DNA from: Chroococcidiopsis sp. CCMEE 29
GTDB taxonomy: Bacteria > Cyanobacteriota > Cyanobacteriia > Cyanobacteriales > Chroococcidiopsidaceae
Reading direction: 5' to 3'
Assembly (NCBI RefSeq): GCF_023558375.1
Contig: NZ_CP083761.1
Coordinates: 1,043,001-1,107,000, forward strand
DNA: 64,000 nt
Shown one piece after another: positions 26,755 through 35,828 of this stretch; position 1 is the first letter of the stretch, and each line of letters begins with the position of its first letter. Position numbers and translations under genes: made by a program. The notes under the pieces were generated by a model, which did no database searches, was not told where the DNA came from, and saw only the letters and a list, made by a program, of their open reading frames with translations.

Positions 26755-27838
26755 TGGTTACGGACTGAAGAACCGCAAGCGTATGCTCTGCTCCGGCAGA
26801 TCCTGCTGCCAAAAGATTATCTAGGATATGTGCTGACTGGTGAGTTAGTGACAGAACATCTGATGCGTCCGGTGTTGGATGTTTGAACTTAGCTAGTCGG
26901 CAATGGGATAAGGATATTCTCAATGCCCTTAATATCAGCCCAAATGTGTTACCCAACGTGATTGAGTCTACTGCGATCGCCGGAAGGCTGAGATCAGAAA
27001 TAGCAGCCTGCGTGGGACTACCTGGCGGATTACCTGTGGTCGCAGGAGGAGGCGATAATGCAGCAGCGGCAGTTGGCTTGGGCATTACATCCAATCATCT
27101 AAACCGAGGCAGCCTGAGCATCGGCACATCGGGTGCGATTTTTGTACCCTGCGATTGCCCAATTCCCGATCTAGAAGGTCGGGTGCATTTGTTCTGTCAT
27201 GTGGATGGGGGATATCATCTACTGGGAGTACTCTGGCGGCAGGTGGCTCTCTGCGCTGGTATCGAGATACGTTTGCACCGAATGTTCCCTACACTGAGCT
27301 GATGAACATAGCAGAGCGATCGCTGCCTGGTGCTCGTGGTGTTCTATTTCTGCCCCACCTCTCAGGAGAACGCAGTCCCCAGCTCGATCCAGATACTCGG
27401 GCTGCTTGGGTGAATCTGTCATTGGCTCATACGCAGGCAGATATAACTCGTGCTGTTTTGGAGGGTGTTGTATTTAGCTTGGGGGAAGTGTTGGAAGTCA
27501 TCAGCGCGATCGCTCCCGTTCATCAACTGTTGGCAACGGGTGGAGGAGCACGATCCAACATCTGGTTACGAATTTTAGCAGAGATTCTGCAAACACAACT
27601 CATTGCTCCCAAAGCAGAAGAAGGAGCCGCTTACGGAGCGGCGATTCTGGCAATGGTGGGGGTTGGTACATACCCCAATTTAGAGGCAGCATTCAAGATG
27701 CTGCCACAAGACAGCAATACAGTACAACCACAAGCAAATCCTGTGTACGAAGAAGCGTTCAAGCAATACAGGTCACACTGTACGAAGCCCTTAAAGCTGT
27801 TCGTTGACCGAACATCATCGCCAAAAGTAGGAGGCTAG
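26755..27838 (+). pseudogene. FGGY carbohydrate kinase (xylulokinase-like), truncated with two frameshifts
   Basis: Homology begins abruptly at [20 protein letters not shown], so the N-terminal ATPase lobe start is missing. At about 26859 a 1-base loss shifts the frame (TEH then [20 protein letters not shown]). At about 27230 another 1-base loss separates VDGGYHLLGV from TLAAGGSLRWYRDTF. The rest is complete: PHLSGERSPQLDPDTRAAWV, LEGVVFSLGEVLEV and ATGGGARSNIWLRILAEIL, the FGGY C-terminal nucleotide loop. Kinase of a pentulose or polyol-derived sugar in life; now dead. It probably belonged with the mannitol dehydrogenase and MalK fragments at 30.9-32.2 kb. Confidence 0.85.
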
Positions 27839-27860
27839 TGTTTTAGATTTGTTACTCGTT

Positions 27861-28300
27861 CTAAATTGGTAGACTAAATTCATCACGATTGATAAATAGC
27901 CCAATCACCAAATCATGCATTAACTCCGTCTTGGAAAAGCAAATTGTCTTACGCACCAGTCGCTTAATTCTTGTTCTCAACCTTAGGTGTTTGCGCTCAA
28001 TCCTCGCTCGTCTTCCACTTCCCTACATCATGTAACTCCACTGGCAGATGTCGCTGATAAGCCCCCATCCATCCGTACAATATCGCTTAATTCCAAACGG
28101 TTCTAACAATGCTTTCAGCTGCAGAAATACTTCATCTTTACGTGCGCCAAATACGCAGGTCAGCACTTGTCCTGTTCTTTGAAAAATAGCATGCCACAAC
28201 CATCTTGGATTCCTCTTGTTGCCTACATAACTCGCCTTTATCTACTTCCTCCAAATCATTCTTTAACAAATCTAAAATATTGCCGATTGTTGATAAAACT
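27861..28300 (-). pseudogene. IS1-family transposase remnant
   Basis: With several frame changes the minus strand gives YVGNKRNPRWLWHAI, RTGQVLTCVFGARKDEVFLQ, LKALLEPFGIKRYCTDGWG, then RIERKHLRLRTRIKRLVRKT and ELMHDLVIGLFINRDEFSL before a stop at 27861. These are the DDE-domain and C-terminal sequences of IS1-type transposases. Frameshifted throughout; inactive. Confidence 0.75.
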
Positions 28301-28321
28301 GGCGATCGCTCTTGTATGGGC

Positions 28322-30109
28322 TTAGAAGTCGAAGCTAGTGCGGATGACTCCTACATACTGAGTGTTGTTACTGCTATCGTGCTCAGGATTTAAAACTACC
28401 CAGAATCCAGGAGTAATGAAAACATTGTCATTGACTTGGAAGCGATAGAAAGCCTCTATGTGATAAGAAGTATCTGGATCTTTGCGGATATCGCTGCTTG
28501 TCACTTTCGGTGGCAAGCCAACCAAAATCCCAGATAAATTACCCTCGCTGCCTAAATCTGGGAAAGTAAAGCCAATCGCACCGTACCAGAGCTCAGCATT
28601 ACTACCATCAGGTACGTTTACTAGAATGCTTCCACCCCTGCTATCAGAAATTTCACTCAAACCAGAACTTTCAGCATTGGCATTGATATAACCTACCCAA
28701 CCGTGGATTTGAAAATTCGGGGAAACGCGATAATAGCCCTGTAGAGCTACAATCTCAGCGGAAGTGGCTATATTGCCAAAAGGCTGCCCGGCTAGAAAAC
28801 TGCCTGTACCACCTGTAATGCTAAATTCATCTCCTCCTTTGTTTAAATAAGAGTGAGAATAAGCTACACCCAGCTCTCCCCAATCGCCATACAAAGCAAG
28901 CTGAGCTAGAGCATGATAACTACCATTGAATAAACCATTGCCATCTGCTGGGTTAGCAGAGTCTTCTGCCAGATAACCTAATGTCAGAATCAAGTTTTCG
29001 TTGATATTCCAATTAACAGCACCACCTCCACCCCCGCGCCGATACAAGGGACTATATTCCCCAAATAGAGAGGGAATTCCTTGACTATCATCTGCGATCG
29101 TGGGAGGAGTCAGCGTGTCGGTAATATCTGTGTAGCCAACACCTGATGTTCCTACGGTAAATGTGAGGGAGGAACCAACTGGAAAGCTATATAACAAGTG
29201 AGGTAGGATAACATCATTGTCGCTGTTGGTATCAAAATTTAACCGCGTCATATTCGTGCCAGTTGCATCCCCAACCGAACCAAAGTTACCTGACTCCAGA
29301 CGAGTCCTCAGCAAATCTTTACCAGTAAAACTAGTTTCAAAGTTGAGACGAACGCGGTAAGCGAACAAGGTATTTGAGTCGTCCGAATCTCCACCCGCGC
29401 GATCGCCAAAGGTATCAGTAACGGCTGTAATTACTTCAGCATTCAATTTGGTAGTAGTAGAAAATTGGTTAGCTTCTAGTTCAGCTGTATGAGCTTCTAA
29501 TGTATCCACACGACCGGGCAATATAGCAAGTTCTGCCCCAAACTCTTGCTGAAGTCTTTGCAATGTGACCAAATCCTCTTTTCCGATCAAATCAGCCTGA
29601 CTTGCTGCAATCAATTCGTTGATGCGGTTCAATACAGCATTCAAACCAGCCGCAAATTCATAGCGAGTTAGCGTCCGATTCCCGCGAAAAGTACCGTCAG
29701 GATAACCGGCAATTACGCCATAACGCTCCACTAAAGACTGTAATGCTTGAAATGCCCAGTCTGTAGGTTGCACATCCGATAGCTGAGAAACAGAAGTTAT
29801 TTGAGCCATGACGTTTGCTTGAACACTTGGAAAGTCCGTTTTTCCTAGCAAATTTCTACCGAAAAAAGTATCCGCTTGTATTAAAGAAATGTCAGCTACA
29901 AACTCTTGAAGTTTTGGTTTAAAAGTAGATTTAGGCGTAAGTGTTTGGGGAGATTTACCTGGTTCGGCATCTTCATTAAGACTGCTTCGGAGCTTATCAA
30001 CTTTAGTGGCTTCCTGACCATCTTGAGCAATTACTGAGTTAAAGCTAATTAAGTTGGCAACTAAACTTGCGCAAGTAAGTTGCATTATGTGTAGCAAAAA
30101 TCTTTTCAT
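28322..30109 (-). CDS. SLH-domain iron-uptake porin (OprB family)
   Basis: 595 residues, the major outer-membrane porin type of cyanobacteria. Order: signal peptide (1-29), spacer, SLH domain (about 105-165; QLSDVQPTDWAFQALQSLVE and GVIAGYPDGTFRGNRTLTRYEFAAGLNAVL) that binds the cell-wall polymer, a coiled-coil stretch (about 190-215), and an OprB-type beta-barrel ending in a terminal Phe (VIRTSFDF), the outer-membrane assembly signal. Cyanobacterial members transport inorganic ions including iron. The gene is intact despite sitting in a zone of pseudogenes; a 500-base AT-rich region upstream should hold its promoter. Confidence 0.88.
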   Translation of the reverse strand: MKRFLLHIMQLTCASLVANLISFNSVIAQDGQEATKVDKLRSSLNEDAEPGKSPQTLTPKSTFKPKLQEFVADISLIQADTFFGRNLLGKTDFPSVQANVMAQITSVSQLSDVQPTDWAFQALQSLVERYGVIAGYPDGTFRGNRTLTRYEFAAGLNAVLNRINELIAASQADLIGKEDLVTLQRLQQEFGAELAILPGRVDTLEAHTAELEANQFSTTTKLNAEVITAVTDTFGDRAGGDSDDSNTLFAYRVRLNFETSFTGKDLLRTRLESGNFGSVGDATGTNMTRLNFDTNSDNDVILPHLLYSFPVGSSLTFTVGTSGVGYTDITDTLTPPTIADDSQGIPSLFGEYSPLYRRGGGGGAVNWNINENLILTLGYLAEDSANPADGNGLFNGSYHALAQLALYGDWGELGVAYSHSYLNKGGDEFSITGGTGSFLAGQPFGNIATSAEIVALQGYYRVSPNFQIHGWVGYINANAESSGLSEISDSRGGSILVNVPDGSNAELWYGAIGFTFPDLGSEGNLSGILVGLPPKVTSSDIRKDPDTSYHIEAFYRFQVNDNVFITPGFWVVLNPEHDSSNNTQYVGVIRTSFDF

Positions 30110-30691
30110 TTTAATTCAGGTACTTAAAAAGAATCTACATCTCATGCATTCACATTACAGCACCTCGGCAGCACTAAATTAGGAGATGGAACCTAAAGGT
30201 TCTCTCTTTACACACCTAGAATCTTTCTACTACCAAAGGTTTGTAATTAAAGTACGACAGCTTGATTCATTGACTGCTATTACTGAAAGCAGATTTCTTG
30301 ATCGAGCATTAGTAACAATTAATCATTTTACCCTAGGCTTTTATTATTGATTTATTCTATACAAGTATGTTGTATATTTCTATGAATTGATCGTATTCTA
30401 AAGCCAGAAAACGGATCAAATTTCTAAAATATTTGTTATTTCTTAACGATAAATTTATGAATATCACAGATCTAAAAAATTCATTTTTTGCCTTAAAAAA
30501 GTTCGACAACACACCAAGTGTTAACTATAAAAATTACGATTTACGCCAGATTTTAGATATTTACGGTGACGTTTTAATTGTTAGCTTGGCATAATACCTA
30601 CTGAAGCACTAAAATTCTAAAAGTCTTGTAGTAGCAAAGGATTTTGCTTGCGAAAGCCACGATGGTAACTAAGCCAAGAGCGTAGCAAAAA
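30110..30691. other. AT-rich non-coding region upstream of porin gene
   Basis: About 580 bases, strongly AT-rich between 30240 and 30600, with many in-frame stops in every frame. It should contain the porin promoter (minus strand). No operator, small RNA or repeat could be supported. Confidence 0.4.
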
Positions 30692-30853
30692 CTAGAATCG
30701 TAGTATCTGAGCAGTCATCTTTTGTGCATCATCCGGGTCCAACTCTAGTTCTTGAGTAATATGCTGATTCGACAGGCTCAATCCCATCTGTACAAATACA
30801 GAACCCAGGTCCGTAGAGGTTGGTGGTGACCAGTAAACATCTGAAGCGCTCAT
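30692..30853 (-). CDS. Small hypothetical ORF
   Basis: 53 codons, MSASDVYWSPPTSTDLGSVF continuing VQMGLSLSNQHITQELELDP, then DDAQKMTAQILRF. It is soluble and acidic with no hydrophobic segment. No family recognised and no strong ribosome site. It lies 16 bases after the decayed mannitol dehydrogenase on the same strand; it may be real or a leftover. Confidence 0.25.
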   Translation of the reverse strand: MSASDVYWSPPTSTDLGSVFVQMGLSLSNQHITQELELDPDDAQKMTAQILRF

Positions 30854-30869
30854 CTTGATAATACGCCTA

Positions 30870-31775
30870 CTAGTTCGCCTGTAATAATCGATCTAGCGTT
30901 CCTTTGACACCAAACTCACACAAGCTGCGTAGCTTACTACTAACTGCCTCCACGAAACGCGATGAGTGTGGTAAATCGCCAAAAATCTCAGTTAGGCTGA
31001 GCAATGGTTTGAAATCGAAACCACCGGAGCGAGCTTGTTGAGTTAGGATGTCTGCCATTGGGTCGTCAATGGAAATGGGTTTGCCTTGGTCATCCTGTCC
31101 ATTGAGGTAACGGAACTAGGCAGCAATCGTTAGGCTCATGTAGTCGATCGCCCCTCCCTGTCGAAGTTTGTCATGGAGTGAGCCTAGAACAAATTTTGGC
31201 ATTTTGGCAGAGCTATTGAGACAAAGACGTGGGAGTTGATCTCGAATCTTAGGATTGGCAAACCGTTCAATTAAGGTTTTTTTGTAATCAATTAAATCAA
31301 TACCAGGTACGGGTTGAAGCGTTGGCGTAACTTCTTCCATCAAACGATCGACAGCCTGCCGGATCGATGGATCGGCCATGACCTCATGGACGTAGGTGTA
31401 GCCTGCTAGAGAGCCGAGATAGCCAATTAGCAGGTGACTGGCGTTGAGTAACCGGATTTTCACGATCTCGTAGGGATGAACGATGATGCGAGCGCGATCG
31501 CCTTCTGGTGACCGTTCCACCAAGGTATACAAACAATCTTGGGAATGCAGCGCATCACGCATCCGCCGATCATATTCCAGCAGTCCAACACCGCAGATTC
31601 CCCATTCACTGCTGGGTTTCTGATGAAAGTAATCATCCAGATATAATGCTTGATGCGCTCGATGGAATCCACCAACACCAATATGGACAATGCCATTGAC
31701 TATTTGGTGGCGATTGTAATTGGGGACGCGAATATTTTTCGGCAAACGAGATAGGGAGGCTTCATTCAGCTTAAT
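30870..31775 (-). pseudogene. Mannitol/polyol 2-dehydrogenase with internal deletion and in-frame TAG
   Basis: Long-chain polyol dehydrogenase. The N-terminal part is clear (IVNGIVHIGVGGFHRAHQAL, CLYTLVERSPEGDRARI), then jumps directly to IVHPYEIVKIRLLNASHLLI, omitting roughly 200 residues that hold most of the NAD and catalytic core. The C-terminal part PVPGIDLIDYKKTLIERFAN follows. At 31116-31118 a TAG replaces the expected Trp (LTIAA-stop-FRYLNGQDD). After it the frame continues to GGFDFKPLLSLTEIF and GTLDRLLQAN. The presumed start codon is ATT at 31773-31775, overlapping the MalK-fragment stop, perhaps a mutated ATG. Clearly non-functional. Confidence 0.82.
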
Positions 31776-32217
31776 TGTTCAGCCTGTGCTGATATTGCTG
31801 TTCATGGGATTCATCCAGAGTTAGGTGGTGGCGACGGGCTTTGGGAATGGCTTCACCTTGTTGATTAAACAAATGGCAAAGATCGCCGTTAATGTGGATC
31901 GGAACAATATCGTGCAAGCGGCTGGGATTATCTCCGTCTGTTTGCACGATTAGGGTGTCGCCACCTGCAATCTTGATGTAGAGATAGGTTTCTCCGCCCA
32001 GGCGTTCTACAACTAGCACTTCGCCGTTCAGTGTTACGCGATCGAGTCGCAGATGTTCGGGACGAATCCCCAACGTGGCTCTATCTCCAACCGACAATCC
32101 AGGCTTGACTGGAATCGTTACGGTTGCATCACCAGGAAGTTTGACTGTTGTACCAGAGTCATTGACAGATGTTACCGTAACTGAGAGAAAGTTCATTTTG
32201 GGTGAACCGATAAACCC
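31771..32217 (-). pseudogene. Sugar ABC ATPase (MalK/UgpC type) C-terminal fragment
   Basis: Homology starts at GFIGSPKMNFLSVTVTSVND, the end of the nucleotide-binding domain, and covers the regulatory TOBE domain (RATLGIRPEHLRL, LVVERLGGETYLYIKIAGGD, LCHLFNQQGEAI). All ATP-binding motifs are missing; upstream lies a purine-rich repeat instead. It was probably the ATPase of a polyol importer co-transcribed with the mannitol dehydrogenase that overlaps its stop. Confidence 0.75.
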
Positions 32218-32220
32218 AGC

Positions 32221-32256
32221 GGGAAGCAGGGGAAGTAGGGGAGGCAGGGGGAGAAG
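32221..32256. repeat. Purine-rich GCAGGGG-type repeat
   Basis: Degenerate tandem run built of GCAGGGGAA, GTAGGGGAG and GCAGGGGGAG units at the exact point where the MalK homology breaks off. Similar runs occur at the fecE-like 3' end (about 11789-11807) and, reversed, after the helicase gene (about 42748-42790). Confidence 0.55.
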
Positions 32257-32450
32257 AATTAATAGCTCCAGTTCAAGAATATGCAAGTTAAATGTGCAAT
32301 AGCTTATTGCGAGGAGAGCAAGGTATCTCCCTGCTGAGCACTCTCGTCCCTCGCCCCTAGTAAAGCACTTGCACTTTGTCAAATTCCTAGTTAAGGTTTC
32401 ACTCATCTACCTGAATTGACGGATTAACAAATTGCAACAAGCAATCAGCT

Positions 32451-33623
32451 ATGCTAAACAATCGGTTGCTGCTGGGTTCGGTTACCTTTGGTGTTGGCTT
32501 TGGTCTTAGTCTACTTGTAAACCGGGATGTCAAACCAGCCTTACTCACAGGTTTGATCGCTGTACCTGCCATGTTCACGGGAGTTTTTGCTGTCAACGCT
32601 AAACAGAGAATTCAGCAAAAGCCAACTTTAACTGCTCTAAAAGCTCAAATTTACCAGCTTGAGAGATGGGAAACCCAGCTGAATCAGTCTGTCTCAGCGA
32701 TCGCTGCTGAAAAACAGCGAACAGAAGTTAACATCAATTTTTTAAAGGCAGAATTAAATCAACTTTACGCTCAAATCGCTGAAGAACGCAGCTATAAGCA
32801 GCAGCTAAGCCAAGACGTGGTTACTCTTACAGCCGATCGACAAAAGCTAGAAGCAAAATTACAAGACTTACAAACCCAAATTGACAGTTGCGAACAACGC
32901 CGAGAAGATTTGTATCAATCTGTGCGATCGCTCAGGGTTGAGAAGCAGAATACCGAAGCTAGTTACAAAGGTATGCAAGCTGAACTGCATCAGTTGCAAT
33001 TACAAATTACCGAACGACAGCAGCAAAAGCAAGACCTAGAGCAGAATTTAGCATTTAGTAACGACCTCCAGCTTCAACTAGGAGAAGACTTACACAATTT
33101 ACAAGAGCAAATTCAAGCACTTGAGCACCACACAGCAGAACTGCAGCAAAATCTAGATGCGATCGCTCAAGAGAAACAAACCACAGAAGTCAATTTAAAT
33201 TTATTACAAGCACAACTTAGTCAAGTAAAAACTCAAACCGTAGAACAACAAGACAATAAAAGCAGATTAGAACAAGAATTAATTACTTTATTTAATCAGA
33301 AGCAAAAATTAGCAGCGGAAATCAAGCAATTCGAAAAATTACCTAACCAATGGAATGACTTTGTAGCCCGACTGAATGAGCCTGAACTTCAAGTACTCAA
33401 AGCAATCATCCAACAAAGTGATCCAACCGTGGAGATTAAGAAAATTGCTGAAGAAAACATTACGATGCCAGAATTATTAATTGATGCTATCAATGAATGT
33501 GCTTTGGATACAATCAAAGATTTAATTATTGAGCCTGGTTCTGAATTAGTTCCTCTGGGGATTATAGAAGAATATTTGATAAATCTAAATCAAGCAATTA
33601 AAATTAAAGAAATAAATGGATAA
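32451..33623 (+). CDS. Membrane-anchored coiled-coil protein with TerB_C-like C-terminal domain
   Basis: 390 residues. Residues 5-22 and 29-48 are two hydrophobic segments (LLLGSVTFGVGFGLSLL and ALLTGLIAVPAMFTGVFAV). Residues 58-290 are a long uninterrupted coiled coil with five or so repeated units of the form AEKQRTEVNINFLKAEL.QL. The last 85 residues (from WNDFVARLNEPELQVLKAII) are globular, with IAEENITMPELLIDAINECA and IEEYLINLNQ, a pattern I associate with the C-terminal TerB_C domain of proteins paired with DUF2791 ATPases and Lhr-like helicases. The gene ends 2 bases before the ATPase gene, so they are co-expressed. Inference: a membrane-tethered version of the TerB-type partner. Confidence 0.7.
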   Translation: MLNNRLLLGSVTFGVGFGLSLLVNRDVKPALLTGLIAVPAMFTGVFAVNAKQRIQQKPTLTALKAQIYQLERWETQLNQSVSAIAAEKQRTEVNINFLKAELNQLYAQIAEERSYKQQLSQDVVTLTADRQKLEAKLQDLQTQIDSCEQRREDLYQSVRSLRVEKQNTEASYKGMQAELHQLQLQITERQQQKQDLEQNLAFSNDLQLQLGEDLHNLQEQIQALEHHTAELQQNLDAIAQEKQTTEVNLNLLQAQLSQVKTQTVEQQDNKSRLEQELITLFNQKQKLAAEIKQFEKLPNQWNDFVARLNEPELQVLKAIIQQSDPTVEIKKIAEENITMPELLIDAINECALDTIKDLIIEPGSELVPLGIIEEYLINLNQAIKIKEING

Positions 33624-33625
33624 AC

Positions 33626-34948
33626 ATGGCAGTTAAAATTCCTAAAAGAGTATCTACGGCATTGATTAATTCCCTTGGTGCGGGAGTAGTGCCGAGGATT
33701 GGGCTTGAACATATTGCTGTAGGTCGAGAAAAGGAAATTGCAGCACTATTCCAAGATCTCGAAAACGTTGCTGAAGGTGGTGCTGCATTCCGCTTTATGG
33801 TAGGACGCTACGGATCTGGTAAGAGTTTTATGCTGCAATTAATTCGTAATCATGCCATGGAACGTGGGTTTGTGGTTGCCGATGCTGATTTGTCTCCTGA
33901 AAGGCGATTAGTAGGAAGCAATGGTCAGGGTGTAGCAACTTATCGGGAATTGTTGCAGAACATTTCAACTAAAATTCGTCCTGATGGTGGAGCTTTAATA
34001 TCAATCATTGAAGGATGGATCAATAGTATCCAGAACCAAGTTGCCCAAGATACGGGGATGCGCCCAAAGGATGACGGTTTTGACGATCAAGTAGAAGCGA
34101 AAATTTTGGCAGCAATAAAGGAGACAGAAGGTTTAGTTCATGGATTTGCTTTTGCCAATGTCATTACTACTTATTGGCGTGGTTATCGCTTGGATGATGA
34201 CGCTAAAAAGAATGCAGCATTGCGTTGGCTACGGGCAGATTTTGCTAATAAAATCGAGGCAAAGTCAGCATTAGGAGTCCGAGACATTATTGATGATGAT
34301 AGTTGGTATGACTACATCAAATTAATGGCTAAATTTGTTTCTGGAATCGGTTACAAAGGATTATTAGTTTTGCTTGATGAAGCCGTACATCTGTATAAGA
34401 TTAATCATACGCTTTCTCGTCAGGACAACTACGACAAACTCCTGGCAATGTTTAATGACACGATGCAGGGCAAAGCTGAACATTTAGGCATTTATTTAGG
34501 GGGAACACCTAGATTTTTAGAAGATCCAAAACGGGGACTTTTCAACGATCAAGCGTGGCAACGTCGCACAGCTAAAAGCCGTTTCACTAAAGGGTTTCAA
34601 GATACTTCAGGACCAGTGGTTCAATTAGAAACATTGACTAAAGAGGAAATTTTAATACTTTTACAGCGCTTGGCTGATGTTCATGCTACTCATTATGGGA
34701 CTCAGAAACAACTCACAAAACAGGAATTGCAAGCTTTTGTACAAGAAATTATTAACCGCTTAGGAGCAGAAGCGTTGTTAACTCCAGGTGAAATTGTACG
34801 TGATTTTATTAGTGTTTTGAATATCCTGCAACAAAATCCTGACATCTCTTGGCATGAATTAATTCAGGGTTCTGGTTTGCCGCTTACTGCTACGGGGAAA
34901 GACCTGAATGTAGATGAAAACGGCGAAGTTGCTGAGTTTACCTTGTGA
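33626..34948 (+). CDS. BREX-type ATP-binding protein (DUF2791, BrxD-like)
   Basis: 440 residues. Walker A GRYGSGKS at 60-67, Walker B LLVLLDE at 246-252, and family stretches RIGLEHIAVGREKEIAALF, GFVVADADLSPERRL, LGIYLGGTPRFLEDPKRGL and LLTPGEIVRDFISVLNIL. The N-terminal VPRIGLEHIAVGRE and the DPKRGLF stretch are hallmarks of the DUF2791 family used in BREX type 2/3 loci (BrxD) and in chromosomal TerB-ATPase-helicase triplets. It presumably couples ATP hydrolysis to DNA loading of the helicase. It lies 2 bases after the coiled-coil gene and is separated from the helicase by a block on the opposite strand. Confidence 0.85.
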   Translation: MAVKIPKRVSTALINSLGAGVVPRIGLEHIAVGREKEIAALFQDLENVAEGGAAFRFMVGRYGSGKSFMLQLIRNHAMERGFVVADADLSPERRLVGSNGQGVATYRELLQNISTKIRPDGGALISIIEGWINSIQNQVAQDTGMRPKDDGFDDQVEAKILAAIKETEGLVHGFAFANVITTYWRGYRLDDDAKKNAALRWLRADFANKIEAKSALGVRDIIDDDSWYDYIKLMAKFVSGIGYKGLLVLLDEAVHLYKINHTLSRQDNYDKLLAMFNDTMQGKAEHLGIYLGGTPRFLEDPKRGLFNDQAWQRRTAKSRFTKGFQDTSGPVVQLETLTKEEILILLQRLADVHATHYGTQKQLTKQELQAFVQEIINRLGAEALLTPGEIVRDFISVLNILQQNPDISWHELIQGSGLPLTATGKDLNVDENGEVAEFTL

Positions 34949-34953
34949 AATGT

Positions 34954-35814
34954 TCAAACCTCAATCCGCGACATTAATTCTGGCACACCTTGAATGCCTA
35001 AGTTGAGGTGAAAGACAGCTCCAGCACCGGCACCCTCAACCTCGCGGTTATCACCCCCGGCAGTAGTGACAAACATATCAGTATAATCGGGGCCACCAAA
35101 GGTCACGCTCGTTACCTTCTTGGCTGGAAATGGAATGCGTAAAACCTCAGTCCCATCTGGTGCATAGCGAAATAGATGCCCTCCATTCCATCGACCAGAC
35201 CAGACATAGCCCTCAGCATCGACGGTCATGCCATCTGGAACGCTGCCGTCGTCTGGAGTAGAGACATACACCCGTTGATTGCTAAGATTGCCAGTTGCCT
35301 GGTCATAGTCAAACAAGTAGATTTTGCATTTGTCGGACTCGGTGTAATAGAGTTGCTGATGGGTAGGCGCAAAGCCCATACCATTAGATACTTCTGTTCC
35401 ATCCAAAATGACGGTAAGAGACCTGTCTAGATCCAGTCGATAGAGACGACCCAGGCGATCGCCTGTAGGCATAGTGCCACAAAAAACCCGTCCAGCCGGA
35501 TCGGCAATGACATCATTAAATCGAGTTTCTCGTTCCTCTGGAATCTCTGGAATTACAGTCGTGATTTCACCGCTATGCCACCGTTCAATCGTTCCCCGCG
35601 ACTTAAACAGCAACAGTGACCCATCCAATTGAATCGTGAAGCCACCGACTGGTTCTCCAGAATAAATTTGTTCGTGAGTTTCCGTGGTTGGGTCATAGCG
35701 AAATAAATGTCCTGCCGGAATATCAGTCCAATACAGACGTTGTTCAAGCGGATGCCAGAGAGGACCTTCAGCATTTTGACACCGGCAGTCAACCAAAAGA
35801 GTGGGTGATTCCAT
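34954..35814 (-). CDS. SMP-30/gluconolactonase family protein
   Basis: About 286 residues from ATG 35812-35814 (ribosome site GAGGAAA); a GTG at 35832 is an alternative. Six-bladed propeller lactonase: AEGPLWHPLEQRLYWTDIPAG at the N-terminus (metal-binding Glu in AEGP), RFNDVIADPAGRVFCGTM with the metal-ligand Asn, SNGMGFAPTHQQLYYTES, DDGSVPDGMTVDAEGYVW with the metal-ligand Asp, and VTSVTFGGPDYTDMFVTTA. It hydrolyses sugar lactones. Downstream of the GH63-like and glucose-dehydrogenase-like genes it would complete glucose to gluconate oxidation. Confidence 0.85.
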   Translation of the reverse strand: MESPTLLVDCRCQNAEGPLWHPLEQRLYWTDIPAGHLFRYDPTTETHEQIYSGEPVGGFTIQLDGSLLLFKSRGTIERWHSGEITTVIPEIPEERETRFNDVIADPAGRVFCGTMPTGDRLGRLYRLDLDRSLTVILDGTEVSNGMGFAPTHQQLYYTESDKCKIYLFDYDQATGNLSNQRVYVSTPDDGSVPDGMTVDAEGYVWSGRWNGGHLFRYAPDGTEVLRIPFPAKKVTSVTFGGPDYTDMFVTTAGGDNREVEGAGAGAVFHLNLGIQGVPELMSRIEV

Positions 35815-35828
35815 AGTTAAAGATTTCC

